From Microcaldota archaeon (GTDB taxonomy: Archaea > Iainarchaeota > Iainarchaeia > JAADDC01), in NCBI GenBank assembly GCA_027011045.1, contig JALVAT010000006.1:1-40539 (forward strand): a DNA stretch of 40,539 bases, in the 5' to 3' direction. Under the pieces are notes generated by a model that was not told the DNA's origin, searched no databases, and saw only the letters and a program-made list of their open reading frames with translations. Below, piece after piece: positions 8,984 to 17,549 of this stretch. Position 1 is the first letter of the stretch. Each line of letters opens with the position of its first letter. The position numbers were made by a program, and so were the translations under genes.

Positions 8984-9444
8984 TGGCGTACGCTGTTGTG
9001 CTCGTAAGGGGCCTGGTCAATGTGCGCTCTGAGATAAAGGATGCCATCCGCAGGCTCCGCCTAACAAGGGTTAACCACGCGGTTGTGGTTCCTGAGACGC
9101 CGCAGATCCGCGGTATGCTCAACCTTGCCCAGGGCTACGTTACGTGGGGCGAGATCGACAGGGACACCCTGGACGCACTGCTTCGCAAGCGCGGCAGGTT
9201 CCAGGGCGATGTTCCCGTCACCCCCGAGGAGATTGAGAACCGTACTGGTATGAAGTGGGACGAGTTCCTCGATGCTGTGCTTAAGGGCGAGATCAAGCTT
9301 TCTGACGTTGGCATAAAGCCCTTCCGCCTCCACCCGCCCAGAAAGGGATATGGGCGTGGTGGTGTCAAGCAGAGCTTCAAGGTTGGCGGAGCCCTCGGCT
9401 ATCGCGGCGAGGCTATTAATGAACTCCTCAGGAGGATGATGTAA
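8983..9444 (+). CDS. rpl30: Ribosomal protein uL30
   Basis: This 153-residue archaeal long-form L30 opens [22 protein letters not shown]. The track begins at a TTG two codons earlier, but the ATG overlapping the uS5 stop (TAATG) is preferred, with GGGGTGG upstream. The C-terminal extension (FRLHPPRKGYGRGGVKQSF) is typical of archaeal and eukaryotic L7/L30 proteins. Confidence 0.96.
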   Translation: MAYAVVLVRGLVNVRSEIKDAIRRLRLTRVNHAVVVPETPQIRGMLNLAQGYVTWGEIDRDTLDALLRKRGRFQGDVPVTPEEIENRTGMKWDEFLDAVLKGEIKLSDVGIKPFRLHPPRKGYGRGGVKQSFKVGGALGYRGEAINELLRRMM

Positions 9445-9852
9445 ATGGTAGTTCGCCGCAGGAAGAAGTACAGGAAGAAGCTCGGCGGTCGCACTTACCA
9501 CGGTAACACGAAGAATCGCCGCGGCCACGGTACCCGTGGCGGCAAGGGCTGGTCCGGCCGCTGGGGTCAGAAGCTCATAAAGGCCATCAAGGAGGGTCGC
9601 GGCCCCGAGAAGGGGTTCTCCCCCGTCCGCCGTCGCGAGGTTGACGTTATCAACGTTGCTGACATTGATGACCTCGCGCTTGCGGGTGTCCTGCCAAAGG
9701 AGGGGGAGAAGTTCGTCTTTGATGCCCGCTCCTTCGGTGTGGACAAGGTTCTTGGCCGTGGCCAGATCACCGTTGCCGTGATAGTTCGTGGCGCCGATGT
9801 AAGCGCCAGGGCAAGGGAAAAGATAGAGGCAGCCGGTGGAGAGGTGGAGTAA
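9445..9852 (+). CDS. rpl15: Ribosomal protein uL15
   Basis: This 135-residue L15 shows the glycine/arginine-rich N-terminal extension (GNTKNRRGHGTRGGKG) that threads into 23S rRNA and the C-terminal domain ending REKIEAAGGEVE. GGAGGATGAT is the ribosome binding site. It immediately precedes secY, as in most prokaryotes. Confidence 0.97.
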   Translation: MVVRRRKKYRKKLGGRTYHGNTKNRRGHGTRGGKGWSGRWGQKLIKAIKEGRGPEKGFSPVRRREVDVINVADIDDLALAGVLPKEGEKFVFDARSFGVDKVLGRGQITVAVIVRGADVSARAREKIEAAGGEVE

Positions 9853-9853
9853 G

Positions 9854-11227
9854 TTGCCCTTTGACCTGCGAAGGCTGGAACCCCTTTACGCAAAGCTCCC
9901 CGAGGTGGAACCTCCAAAGGTTCCCCTCACCCTTCGCCAAAAGCTCATGTGGACTGCAGCAGTGCTCCTGACGTTCTTTGTGCTTGGTTACATACGGCCT
10001 TATGGTGTTAGCCAGGCCGCAGCGGAGCAGCTCGCCTTCCTTTCCGTGGTGCTCGCTTCGCGCATCGGTTCCATCATAACCGCAGGTATTGGTCCAATAG
10101 TGCTGGCGTCTATTATACTCCAGCTCTTCGTAGGTGCTGGCATCTTCTCCGTCGATCTTTCCCGTCCAGAGGGTAAAAAAGCCTTTACAGGGACTCAAAA
10201 GCTACTTGCCATTCTGCTCTCCTTCTTTGAGGCGTGGGTATTCACCAGATCCTACCTCATACCCGCACCCGGCATGCTCTGGTTGGTTGTGCTCCAGGTT
10301 GCCTTCGGTTCGATCTTGCTGATGTATCTGGACGAGGTTGTTATGAAGTGGGGCATTGGTTCTGGTATCTCCCTGTTCATCGCCGGTGGTGTGGCCAAAA
10401 CGATGTTTGTGCGCACCTTTGGTCCCCAGAACTCCGTCATAATTGACATCATTAACGCCTTTTCCACGGGGAACCTGACTCAGCTCATCCAGCCCCTCTG
10501 GCTCATCACTGCAACCATCTTGGTCTTCCTGTTGGTGGTCTTTGCGGAGGGCATCCAGGTGGAGATTCCCATCACCTGGACCCGCGCCAAGGGCTACGGC
10601 GGCAGACACCCCATCAAGCTTCTCTACCTTTCTAACATACCCGTTATCCTTGCCGCAGCCCTCTTCGCAAACATACAGCTCATAGCATACCTCGTTCAGG
10701 GCACGCCCCTTGCCCCCATTCTCGGTGTTTACGACCCAACGACGCGCCAGTTCGTGGGCGGCCTGGCCATGTTCACCCAGCCCCCCAGGACGCTGCTAAC
10801 GGAGCTCGTGAACACGATCATCTACGGCCAGGCGTATCCCGCCCTGTGGCTCCACATCGTTCAGGCCATTGGGTACTTGATCCTCCTGACGCTGACCTCC
10901 GTCCTGTTTGGATACCTCTGGCTGGAACTTTCGGGTATGGGTCCAAAGCAGATCGCAGAGCAGCTTGTTCGCTCCGGGTTTACAGTGCCGGGCTTCCGCA
11001 GGGACCCGCGCGTTGTGGAGAAGGTGCTCGAGCGCTACATCCCCGTGGTTGCAATCCTTGGATCTGCCTTCGTGGGTGCGCTCGCCGCATTCACGGATAT
11101 CTTTGGCGCGCTCGCCTCTGGTATGGGCATCCTGCTTGCTGTGGACATCGTCTACCGCTACTACCAGCTCCTGATGCGCGAGCGCCTCTTTGAGCAGCAC
11201 CCAGAACTTGCCAAGGTGTTGGGATGA
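9854..11227 (+). CDS. secY: Protein translocase subunit SecY (Sec61 alpha)
   Basis: This is the central pore subunit of the Sec translocon. Ten hydrophobic segments are visible, starting with LMWTAAVLLTFFVLGYI. The ORF track begins at GTG 9836, still inside uL15. I choose the TTG at 9854, two bases after the uL15 stop, because GAGGTGG lies eight bases upstream and the protein then starts MPFDLRRLEPLYAKLPEV (457 residues), a typical archaeal N-terminus. The gene ends with ATGA overlap into adkA. It handles export and membrane insertion together with the SRP RNA at 25148. Confidence 0.95.
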   Translation: MPFDLRRLEPLYAKLPEVEPPKVPLTLRQKLMWTAAVLLTFFVLGYIRPYGVSQAAAEQLAFLSVVLASRIGSIITAGIGPIVLASIILQLFVGAGIFSVDLSRPEGKKAFTGTQKLLAILLSFFEAWVFTRSYLIPAPGMLWLVVLQVAFGSILLMYLDEVVMKWGIGSGISLFIAGGVAKTMFVRTFGPQNSVIIDIINAFSTGNLTQLIQPLWLITATILVFLLVVFAEGIQVEIPITWTRAKGYGGRHPIKLLYLSNIPVILAAALFANIQLIAYLVQGTPLAPILGVYDPTTRQFVGGLAMFTQPPRTLLTELVNTIIYGQAYPALWLHIVQAIGYLILLTLTSVLFGYLWLELSGMGPKQIAEQLVRSGFTVPGFRRDPRVVEKVLERYIPVVAILGSAFVGALAAFTDIFGALASGMGILLAVDIVYRYYQLLMRERLFEQHPELAKVLG

Positions 11228-11811
11228 TCGTCGTAGTTGGAGGCGTTCCCGGGGCGGGCAAGAGCACCGTGATACAGCGAGCCCGCGAGTACGAGGACTT
11301 TGACTATGTGAACTACGGCGATCTCTTCTTCCAGCTCGCCCGGGAGCGCTACGGTATTGAGCACAGGGATGATATGCGTAGGAAGCTATCCATCCATGAG
11401 TACCGGGAGCTTCACAGGGCTGTAGCCGATAGGATCCGCGAGATTGATTATCGGGATATTCGAAAGCCCCTTGTTGTGGATACCCACTTTATGATTGCCA
11501 CCCCCGTTGGCTTTTACCCTGGCTTCCCGGAATACATCATTCGCAGCATTCCCGCCGTTGCCTGGGTGCTCATTGAGGCTGAGCCCGAGGAAATTCGCGC
11601 CCGCAGGGAACAGGATGCAGCAATCAGGAAGCGCGGTGGCGGCATCGAGGACGACATATGGACGCACCAGGATCTGAACCGCAGCGCAGCCGTTCTCTAC
11701 GCGTACCTAACCAACGGTGCCGTGTACATCATTCACAATCGGCAGGGGCACGTGGACGACGCTGCAAAGGAACTGGCACAGGTGATCAGAAGTTGCAGGA
11801 CTGGGCAGTAA
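11224..11811 (+). CDS. adkA: Archaeal adenylate kinase AdkA
   Basis: This 195-residue P-loop kinase starts MIVVVGGVPGAGKST, the Walker A of the archaeal adenylate kinase family, which is distinct from bacterial Adk. It has VVDTHFMIATPVGFYPGFP in the core and a C-terminal IHNRQGHVDDAAKEL. It interconverts AMP, ATP and ADP. The location between secY and the DUF106 gene is conserved in euryarchaea. Its 3' end overlaps the next gene by 19 nt. Confidence 0.94.
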   Translation: MIVVVGGVPGAGKSTVIQRAREYEDFDYVNYGDLFFQLARERYGIEHRDDMRRKLSIHEYRELHRAVADRIREIDYRDIRKPLVVDTHFMIATPVGFYPGFPEYIIRSIPAVAWVLIEAEPEEIRARREQDAAIRKRGGGIEDDIWTHQDLNRSAAVLYAYLTNGAVYIIHNRQGHVDDAAKELAQVIRSCRTGQ

Positions 11812-12161
11812 TCGTTTTGGTGGCTATAGGCTATTCCATTCTCCTCGCGTTCATCAATCGCCTAATTGGCTTTTCGGAGATGCAGCGCAGGACGCAGCAG
11901 CTCATGAAGCGCATGAAGGATGCTCCGGAAGACGTTTCGCAGGAAGAACTCATGCAGCACCTGGTTGAGATGAACAAGAAAAACCTCCTGCGCCTCGTCT
12001 TGGTATTTATTGTTTTCTATCCCATCTACTACTACTTCAGTTCTCGGTACGGGGACGTCCAGACGCCCTTCGGGACGGTATACTGGCTTTGGCTCTTCAT
12101 CGGAGCCAGCATCGCCTTTGGCATCATCCTAGGAGGTGTTAAGAAATGGTTAGCCCGATGA
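11793..12161 (+). CDS. DUF106 membrane insertase (archaeal YidC/EMC3-like)
   Basis: This 122-residue protein has three predicted transmembrane segments (VIVLVAIGYSILLAF, LRLVLVFIVFYPIYYY and LWLFIGASIAFGIIL), and between the first two a charged, methionine-rich coiled coil (QRRTQQLMKRMKDA). This layout and the position after adkA identify DUF106, the archaeal Oxa1/YidC/EMC3-related insertase family. The track's long N-terminus lies inside adkA. The TTG at 11793, with AGGTGATC upstream, is the likely start. It would insert membrane proteins in partnership with SecY. Confidence 0.88.
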   Translation: MQDWAVIVLVAIGYSILLAFINRLIGFSEMQRRTQQLMKRMKDAPEDVSQEELMQHLVEMNKKNLLRLVLVFIVFYPIYYYFSSRYGDVQTPFGTVYWLWLFIGASIAFGIILGGVKKWLAR

Positions 12162-12487
12162 AACGCAGGCTCAAGAAGATCATTCGTCGTACTCCTGGCG
12201 GCCGCGTTGTCGTCCACTACAAGCGCGGCAAGACGGGCAAGCACCACTGTGCCATTTGTGGCAAGCCTCTGCACGGCGTGCCGCACGGTAAGCGCCCTGC
12301 ACAGGTTCGCAAGCTCGCCAAGACCGAGCGCAGGCCTGAGCGCATATTTGCAGGCATCCTCTGTCCCGAGTGCACCCGTCGCGTGATCGAGTACGCCTTC
12401 TACGTGAAGCACGGCGTGATGGAGATGCGGGACGTGGATATGCGCTATCGTAAGTACGTAGAGCAAGCCCTGAAGGTGGTGGAGTAA
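12146..12487 (+). CDS. rpl34e: Ribosomal protein eL34
   Basis: This 113-residue L34e has the RRTPGGRVVVHYKRGK motif and a zinc-binding pair of CxxC motifs (C35/C38 and C73/C76). The start ATG, with GGAGGTG upstream, lies 16 nt inside the DUF106 gene. A second ATG four codons later is possible. In several euryarchaea a cytidylate kinase gene follows eL34; here eL14 follows directly. Confidence 0.95.
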   Translation: MVSPMKRRLKKIIRRTPGGRVVVHYKRGKTGKHHCAICGKPLHGVPHGKRPAQVRKLAKTERRPERIFAGILCPECTRRVIEYAFYVKHGVMEMRDVDMRYRKYVEQALKVVE

Positions 12488-12488
12488 C

Positions 12489-12707
12489 ATGATGGTCCCT
12501 GGTCGTGTCGTGATCAAGGCGAGCGGCCGCGATGCCGGTAAGAAGCTCGTTGTGGTTGAGAACGTGGACGACGTTTACGTTTACGTTGTTGATCGTTCCG
12601 GCAAGCGCCGCAAGGTGAACAAACGGCATCTGCTCCCAACGGAGACTGTTATCGATGTGAATGGCAAGTCCGACGAGGAAATCGCCAAGGCACTGGGGGA
12701 GCTTTGA
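12489..12707 (+). CDS. rpl14e: Ribosomal protein eL14
   Basis: This 72-residue L14e is a KOW-type beta protein with PGRVVIKASGRDAGKKLVVVE at the start and RRKVNKRHLLPT in the second half. It is about the length of other archaeal L14e proteins. Two adjacent ATGs (12489 and 12492) can serve as start; AAGGTGGTGG lies upstream. It is directly coupled to cbf5. Confidence 0.94.
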   Translation: MMVPGRVVIKASGRDAGKKLVVVENVDDVYVYVVDRSGKRRKVNKRHLLPTETVIDVNGKSDEEIAKALGEL

Positions 12708-13726
12708 TGCCGTTTCCCTGGGAAGGACCCAAGAAGTTCATCGTGCGCGCGGAGGAAGAGCCCGGGCCCTGGGGTAAGCGGCCCGAGGAGCGTACAGTGG
12801 AGGAGCTCCTCCGCGCATCCATTATTAACCTCGATAAACCCCCTGGACCGACGTCCCACGAGGTAGTCGCGTGGATCCGCCGGCTTCTCAATGTAAGAAA
12901 GGCTGGTCACGGGGGTACCCTGGATCCCCTCGCTACTGGCATTCTCCCCGTGGGAATCAACGCAGGAACCAAGGTTCTCCAGGCTCTTCTCCACGCGGGA
13001 AAGGAGTACGTGGGTATCCTCCACTTGCACGGTGACGTACCGGAGGAGAAGATCCGCGAGGTGGCCAAGGAGTTTGTGGGGGATCTCTACCAGCGCCCCC
13101 CCGTTAAGTCCGCCGTGAAGCGCCGCCTTCGCATCCGCACGGTATACTACCTTGATATCATCGAGGTGGACGGCAGGGACGTGGTCTTTCGGGCAGGGAC
13201 CTCTGCGGGCACCTATATCCGCAAGCTCTGCCACGATCTGGGTATGGCCCTTGGCGTAGGGGGCCACATGGCGGAGCTCCGGCGCACCCGGGTGGGTGCC
13301 TTTAGCGAGGACTACGCCGTGACGCTCCAGGACGTCGTGGATGCCTATCACTTCTGGAAGGAACAGGGGATCGAGGAGCCCATACGCAAGGTGCTCCTTC
13401 CCGTTGAAACGGCTGTGGTGCACCTCCCCAAGATTATTATTCGGGATTCCGCCGTTGCAGCCATAACCCACGGGGCGGATCTCGCCGTACCAGGGATTCT
13501 GCAGGTGCAGGCGGATATACAGCCGGGCCAGCTCGTGGCCATCATGACCCAGAAGGGGGAGCTCGTGGCGCTGGCCCGTGCTCTCATGTCTGCAGAGGAG
13601 ATGGCCATTGCTGACAAGGGAATCGCAGCGGACATCGAACGTGTTATAATGGATCAGTCCGTGTATCCGCCCATGTGGAAGAAGAAGGTCAAAGCGGCGG
13701 AATCGAAGGATAAGGAGGCAAAGTAA
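12707..13726 (+). CDS. cbf5: tRNA/rRNA pseudouridine synthase Cbf5 (TruB/dyskerin family)
   Basis: This 339-residue protein has the TruB catalytic motif HGGTLDPLATGILPVG, in which the aspartate is the nucleophile, then the TSAGTYIRKLCHDLG segment and a C-terminal PUA domain (IIIRDSAVAAITHGADLAVPG). Cbf5 is the catalytic protein of H/ACA guide RNPs, with Nop10, Gar1 and L7Ae, and can also make Psi55 in tRNA. ATG 12707 overlaps the eL14 stop; the track's TTG one codon earlier is not needed. Confidence 0.96.
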   Translation: MPFPWEGPKKFIVRAEEEPGPWGKRPEERTVEELLRASIINLDKPPGPTSHEVVAWIRRLLNVRKAGHGGTLDPLATGILPVGINAGTKVLQALLHAGKEYVGILHLHGDVPEEKIREVAKEFVGDLYQRPPVKSAVKRRLRIRTVYYLDIIEVDGRDVVFRAGTSAGTYIRKLCHDLGMALGVGGHMAELRRTRVGAFSEDYAVTLQDVVDAYHFWKEQGIEEPIRKVLLPVETAVVHLPKIIIRDSAVAAITHGADLAVPGILQVQADIQPGQLVAIMTQKGELVALARALMSAEEMAIADKGIAADIERVIMDQSVYPPMWKKKVKAAESKDKEAK

Positions 13727-13729
13727 TGG

Positions 13730-13741
13730 GAATATTTTTAA
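13730..13741 (+). promoter_or_regulatory. TATA box of the uS13 operon
   Basis: GAATATTTTTAA lies in the 61-nt gap between cbf5 and uS13. Transcription about 26 nt downstream would give a leader of roughly 26 nt that includes the Shine-Dalgarno GGTGATC at 13780. A second AT-rich stretch, TTAATATC at 13760, is too close to the start for a leader containing that site. This probably begins a new transcription unit for uS13 to RpoN. Confidence 0.6.
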
Positions 13742-13787
13742 CCTCTACGGCACCCCAGATTAATATCTCCTTTTCAAGGGTGATCGC

Positions 13788-14261
13788 GTGACAGCGGTAG
13801 ATCATGTGGAAAGGGACATAGTGCGCATTGCGGATGTGGACCTAGACGGTACACTTCCCATTCACCGCGCCCTGCTCCGGATTAGGGGCGTGGGGCAGAA
13901 CTTTGCTGTGATTGTTGAGCGCGTTTTTTCCAAGGAGACCGGCATTTCTCCAGACACCCCCCTCGGAAATGTTCCAGAGGACAAGTACGAGCTCCTTGAG
14001 GATATAATCAAGCACCCCGAGAAGCATGGCATTCCCGCATGGGTCTACAACACACAGAAGGACCTTGAGACGGGTGAAGACAAGCATCTCGTTGGCGTGG
14101 ACCTCGAGATCAAGGAACGCAACATCCTCAAGATGGAGGCGGACATGGGATCCTACCGCGGTCTGCGCAGGATGTGGGGTCTCAAGGTGCGCGGTCAGCG
14201 CACGAAGTCCAAGGGCAGGAAGAACAAGATCAGCCCGCGCATAAGGAAGAAGAAGAGGTGA
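13788..14261 (+). CDS. rps13: Ribosomal protein uS13
   Basis: This 157-residue S13 of the small-subunit head has [18 protein letters not shown] (helix-turn-helix-like, intersubunit bridge region) and a basic C-terminus with [17 protein letters not shown]. The start is GTG with GGTGATC four bases upstream. It begins the second part of the ribosomal cluster. Confidence 0.97.
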   Translation: MTAVDHVERDIVRIADVDLDGTLPIHRALLRIRGVGQNFAVIVERVFSKETGISPDTPLGNVPEDKYELLEDIIKHPEKHGIPAWVYNTQKDLETGEDKHLVGVDLEIKERNILKMEADMGSYRGLRRMWGLKVRGQRTKSKGRKNKISPRIRKKKR

Positions 14262-14265
14262 CGGT

Positions 14266-14826
14266 ATGGGAGACCCGAAGCGTCAGAAGCCCAAGTATCG
14301 CCGCCCCTATAAGCGCTGGGACAAGGCGCGTATCATTGAGGAGCGGCAGATCATGCGTACCTATGGGCTCAAGAACAAGAAGGAGCTCTGGGTTGCCCGT
14401 GCGGAGCTCCGCAGGATCAGGAAAATCGCTCGTGATCTTCTCGCTGCGTCCGGTGAGGAAAAGGAGCTCCGTGAGAAGGAGTTCCTCAACAGGCTCTATC
14501 GTCTTGGTCTCCTTCCCAAGGACGCTACCCTTGACGATGTTCTGTCCCTTACCGTTCAGGATATCCTCGAGCGCCGCCTTCAGACCATGGTCTGGCGCAA
14601 GGGCTTGGCTCGCACGGTCAAGCAGGCCAGGCAGTTCGTTGTCCATGGCCACGTGTACGTCAACGGCCGCAGGGTGACCATCCCATCCTACTGGGTGCGG
14701 CGTGACGAGGAGGATAAAATTACGGTGGATCCTGACCTCCTCGCGGTTGTCCGTGGCGATGTCCACGCCCCCGCGAAGGAGGCTGTAGAAGCAGCTCAGG
14801 GTGGTGGAGATGAAGGCCAGCAGTAA
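14266..14826 (+). CDS. rps4: Ribosomal protein uS4
   Basis: This 186-residue archaeal S4 initiates small-subunit body assembly. It starts [20 protein letters not shown] and has an S4 RNA-binding domain in [21 protein letters not shown] polar tail ([11 protein letters not shown]) is partly encoded in a 17-nt overlap with uS11. Confidence 0.97.
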   Translation: MGDPKRQKPKYRRPYKRWDKARIIEERQIMRTYGLKNKKELWVARAELRRIRKIARDLLAASGEEKELREKEFLNRLYRLGLLPKDATLDDVLSLTVQDILERRLQTMVWRKGLARTVKQARQFVVHGHVYVNGRRVTIPSYWVRRDEEDKITVDPDLLAVVRGDVHAPAKEAVEAAQGGGDEGQQ

Positions 14827-15205
14827 CAGGGTAGCTATCGTCCACATTTACTCCTCCAAGAACAACACCATTGTGCACGCCACGGACATGACCGGGGCCG
14901 AAACCATAGCGATCGCCTCTGGCGGCATGGTTGTGGACGGCGGTAGCAAGAAGGGCACTGCCACTGCTGCCATGAAGGCGATGGAGCTCGTGGCCCAGAA
15001 GATCAAGGACATGGGCATTCGTCACGTGATCATCTACGTCAGGGCGCCCGGTGGAACGAAGTCCAAGACCCCTGGCCCCGGTGCCCAGGCAGCGATCCGT
15101 GAGCTTGCTCGCCACGGTCTCATTCCCATCGTGATCCGCGATGTAACCCCGATCCCCCACGACAGCACCCGCAAGAAGGGAGGTAAGAGGGGTAGGCGCG
15201 TATGA
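14810..15205 (+). CDS. rps11: Ribosomal protein uS11
   Basis: This 131-residue S11 of the small-subunit platform has [19 protein letters not shown] and the C-terminal [19 protein letters not shown]. The track's GTG at 14801 is part of the Shine-Dalgarno GGGTGGTGG; the ATG at 14810 is the start. The stop overlaps rpoD by four bases. Confidence 0.96.
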   Translation: MKASSNRVAIVHIYSSKNNTIVHATDMTGAETIAIASGGMVVDGGSKKGTATAAMKAMELVAQKIKDMGIRHVIIYVRAPGGTKSKTPGPGAQAAIRELARHGLIPIVIRDVTPIPHDSTRKKGGKRGRRV

Positions 15206-15945
15206 AGGTTGAACTGCTTTCCCGGCGGGGCGACGAAGCCCTTACCCTTCTTATCAAAGGGGCAAAGGTGGGCTTCGTCAACGCCCTGCGTCGTGCTATC
15301 ACCGCAGAGGTTCCCGTATTTGCCGTGGACGAAGTGCAGTTCTACGAGAACACCAGTTCCATATGGGACGAGTATATAGCGCACCGCATCGGCCTCGTAC
15401 CGCTTAAGGCAGAGTGGGGCACGTATAACGAAGACTCCGAGGCTCGCTTCTACCTTGAGGTGGAAGGGCCCGCCACCGTGTACTCCAAGGACCTTCAGCC
15501 CCAGACCCCCGGCGTTTCCGTGGCTGACGAGGAGATCCCCATTGTAATGCTCCGTGAGGGTCAGCGCCTTCGCCTAGAGGCCATTGCCCGTGTCGGCACC
15601 GCTGTGGAGCACGCAAAGTGGCAGGCGGGCATTGCTTCCTACCGTCCCGTTGTCCGCATCGATGTGAAGGATCCAGAGAAGCTCAAGGAGCTCATTCCCG
15701 AGCTCGATCCCAAGGAGATTGAGGCGCAGAATGAGCGGCCAGAGGGCGTTGATTCCAAGGTGTATAACCTTATTGACGATCTCATCGTAGACCACCCAGA
15801 GGTTGCCGAAATCCGCAAGAAGGACGATGCCTTCATCTTCCGCGTTGAGAGCTACTGGAACATGCCCGTGGATGACCTCGTTGACGCGGCGGTGGAAACC
15901 CTCGTGAAGCGTCTCGAGGAATTCGCTCGTAAGGTGGGTGAGTAA
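15202..15945 (+). CDS. rpoD: DNA-directed RNA polymerase subunit D
   Basis: This 247-residue homologue of bacterial alpha and eukaryotic Rpb3 has the [21 protein letters not shown] assembly motif and [10 protein letters not shown] near residue 60. With subunit L it starts polymerase assembly. There is no cysteine in the whole protein, so the [4Fe-4S] cluster carried by RpoD in some archaea cannot form. Placement between uS11 and eL18 is standard. Confidence 0.97.
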   Translation: MKVELLSRRGDEALTLLIKGAKVGFVNALRRAITAEVPVFAVDEVQFYENTSSIWDEYIAHRIGLVPLKAEWGTYNEDSEARFYLEVEGPATVYSKDLQPQTPGVSVADEEIPIVMLREGQRLRLEAIARVGTAVEHAKWQAGIASYRPVVRIDVKDPEKLKELIPELDPKEIEAQNERPEGVDSKVYNLIDDLIVDHPEVAEIRKKDDAFIFRVESYWNMPVDDLVDAAVETLVKRLEEFARKVGE

Positions 15946-15947
15946 TC

Positions 15948-16310
15948 ATGAAGAGAACAGGACCGACTAACCCCGTGCTCAGGAGCCTGATCGTTCGCCT
16001 GGAGCGCGCCTCCCGTGAGCATGCGGCGCCGATCTGGGCGGACGTGGCCTACGAGCTCAACATGCCCACCCGGAAAAGGGTGGAGGTTAACGTTGGTGAG
16101 ATTGACAAGCACGTCGAGGATGGTGCTGTCGTAGTTGTGCCCGGCAAGGTTCTGGGCCTCGGCAAGATCCGCAAGAAGGTCACCGTTGCCGCGTGGGCCT
16201 TTTCCTCGGCAGCCCGTGCGAAGATTGAGGCCGCTGGTGGAAGGGCCATATCCATTGAGGAACTGCTCAAAGAGAATCCCCGCGGCAGCGGAGTTATCAT
16301 AATGAAGTGA
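15948..16310 (+). CDS. rpl18e: Ribosomal protein eL18
   Basis: This 120-residue L18e shares the L15-like fold. The opening KRTGPTNPVLRSLIVRLE and the VVPGKVLGLGKI motif are typical. It starts two bases after the rpoD stop, with GGTGAG at the end of rpoD as the likely ribosome binding site. Confidence 0.96.
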   Translation: MKRTGPTNPVLRSLIVRLERASREHAAPIWADVAYELNMPTRKRVEVNVGEIDKHVEDGAVVVVPGKVLGLGKIRKKVTVAAWAFSSAARAKIEAAGGRAISIEELLKENPRGSGVIIMK

Positions 16311-16320
16311 GGTGGCAGTC

Positions 16321-16734
16321 ATGATCGTGATCGACGGCACTGACACCCCCCTTGGCAGGCTTGCATCATACGCCGCCAAGGAGCTGCTCAAGGGCGAGTC
16401 TGTGGTCATCGTAAACGCGGAGAATATCGTGATCTCCGGTGATCCTGACTTCGTCTACAAGCGCTACAAGCACAGGATCGACCTCGTGACCCACAGGAAT
16501 CCACAGGTGAACTCCCCCAAGTACCCGCGCACCGTCACGGGGATTGTCAAGCGCACCGTGCGCGGAATGCTTCCCCGCTGGCGCAAGCGCGGCAGGGAGG
16601 CTCTGAAGCGCCTGGAGGTCTGGCGCGGGATACCAAAGGAGTATCAGGATATCGAGCCGATTAAGCTCAACACGCGCCTCCCGAGGTTTTACATCCGGCT
16701 CGGAGATCTTGCTAAGAGGCTAGGAGGCTGGTGA
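16321..16734 (+). CDS. rpl13: Ribosomal protein uL13
   Basis: This 137-residue L13 opens MIVIDGTDTPLGRLASYAAK and has the KRTVRGMLPRWRKRGREALKR segment typical of archaeal L13. The track's GTG at 16312 is within GAGGTGGC, the ribosome binding site; the ATG at 16321 is the start. One base separates it from uS9. Confidence 0.96.
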   Translation: MIVIDGTDTPLGRLASYAAKELLKGESVVIVNAENIVISGDPDFVYKRYKHRIDLVTHRNPQVNSPKYPRTVTGIVKRTVRGMLPRWRKRGREALKRLEVWRGIPKEYQDIEPIKLNTRLPRFYIRLGDLAKRLGGW

Positions 16735-16735
16735 A

Positions 16736-17155
16736 ATGGCCGGGAAAAAGAAGAAGGAAAAAATCATATTCACGAAGGCCAAGAAGAAGAGTGCCGTTGC
16801 GAGGGCCACGCTCCACTACCCGGGTAGCGGTCAGATCCGCATCAACGGCTATGCCGTGAACGTCTACGCGCCCAACCCCTACGTGGAGCAGATTATCCTC
16901 GAGCCCTTTGCCCTCGCACCCCAGTACCGTGATGCAGTGGACATCAGCGTGAACGTACACGGCGGCGGTTTCATGGGCCAGGCCGTTGCCGTCCGTGGTG
17001 CCATTGCCAAGGCCCTCGTTGAGCTGGATCAGGATCTTCGCGAGGTGTTCCTCGCCTACGACCGTACGCTGCTCGTTGACGACGTCCGCCGCGTTGAGCC
17101 CAAGAAGCCCCTTGGAAGGAAGGCTCGCGCGAAGAAGCAGACGTCCTACAGGTGA
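16736..17155 (+). CDS. rps9: Ribosomal protein uS9
   Basis: This 139-residue S9 has a lysine-rich start, the GSGQIRINGY motif and the C-terminal KKPLGRKARAKKQTSYR that reaches the P-site tRNA. It is paired with uL13 in the order found in nearly all archaea. Confidence 0.97.
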   Translation: MAGKKKKEKIIFTKAKKKSAVARATLHYPGSGQIRINGYAVNVYAPNPYVEQIILEPFALAPQYRDAVDISVNVHGGGFMGQAVAVRGAIAKALVELDQDLREVFLAYDRTLLVDDVRRVEPKKPLGRKARAKKQTSYR

Positions 17156-17161
17156 CGGCAC

Positions 17162-17374
17162 ATGCTTCCCCCTGTCCGTTGCTTTACCTGCGGGAAGCCC
17201 ATTGGTGGGCGCATATACCGCGAGTTCCGCGAGCGCCTAGCCAAGGGCGAAGACCCGCAGAAAATCTTCGAGGACCTTGGCATAGAGCGCTACTGCTGCA
17301 GAATGGCCCTCTTTACCTCAGAGAACTACTTCGAGGAAATAATACCGTACACCACGGTCAGAACACGTCAGTAG
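17162..17374 (+). CDS. rpoN: DNA-directed RNA polymerase subunit N
   Basis: This 70-residue Rpb10 homologue starts MLPPVRCFTCGKPIG and binds zinc through C7, C10, C45 and C46 (the CC pair is in RYCCRM), the family hallmark. It bridges subunits D and L. GGTGAC lies just upstream. It is the last gene of the cluster, followed by a T-rich stretch. RpoK, enolase and uS2, which often follow in euryarchaea, are not here. Confidence 0.96.
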   Translation: MLPPVRCFTCGKPIGGRIYREFRERLAKGEDPQKIFEDLGIERYCCRMALFTSENYFEEIIPYTTVRTRQ

Positions 17375-17380
17375 CGCCCC

Positions 17381-17450
17381 CTTCTTTTATCTATTTGTTT
17401 CGTTCTTGCTTTAACCCTCAGAATCAGCTCTTTTTGCAGTTTTTGTTTTG
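17381..17450 (+). terminator. T-rich terminator region after rpoN
   Basis: Directly after rpoN there are several T-runs (CTTCTTTTATCTATTTG, CTCTTTTTGCAG and TTTTTGTTTTG). Archaeal polymerases stop at such runs without needing a hairpin. This is the natural end of the super-operon and the border to the GC-rich repeat region. Confidence 0.6.
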
Positions 17451-17458
17451 TAGTGCGG

Positions 17459-17549
17459 CGTGTAGTGCGGGGCGAGGCTCCGAACATGGGGCTCCCGCCC
17501 CTATTACCCCGTAGGGGGTGTCTCCGACACCCTGCTGTCAATTGTATAG
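17459..17549. repeat. 91-nt repeat downstream of tRNA-Leu(CAA), copy 1
   Basis: This block is almost identical to 26354-26445; the only difference I see is one G in a G-run. It directly abuts the 3' end of tRNA-Leu in both places. It contains hairpins CCCC-GTA-GGGG and GGGTGTC-TCC-GACACCC. At its far end TAGTGCGGGG resembles the tRNA acceptor end read through to the flank (TAGTGCGGGGGCG), followed by a degenerate T-arm-like TCCGAAC. It may be a trailer, a tRNA-end duplication or an attachment-site remnant. Confidence 0.85.
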
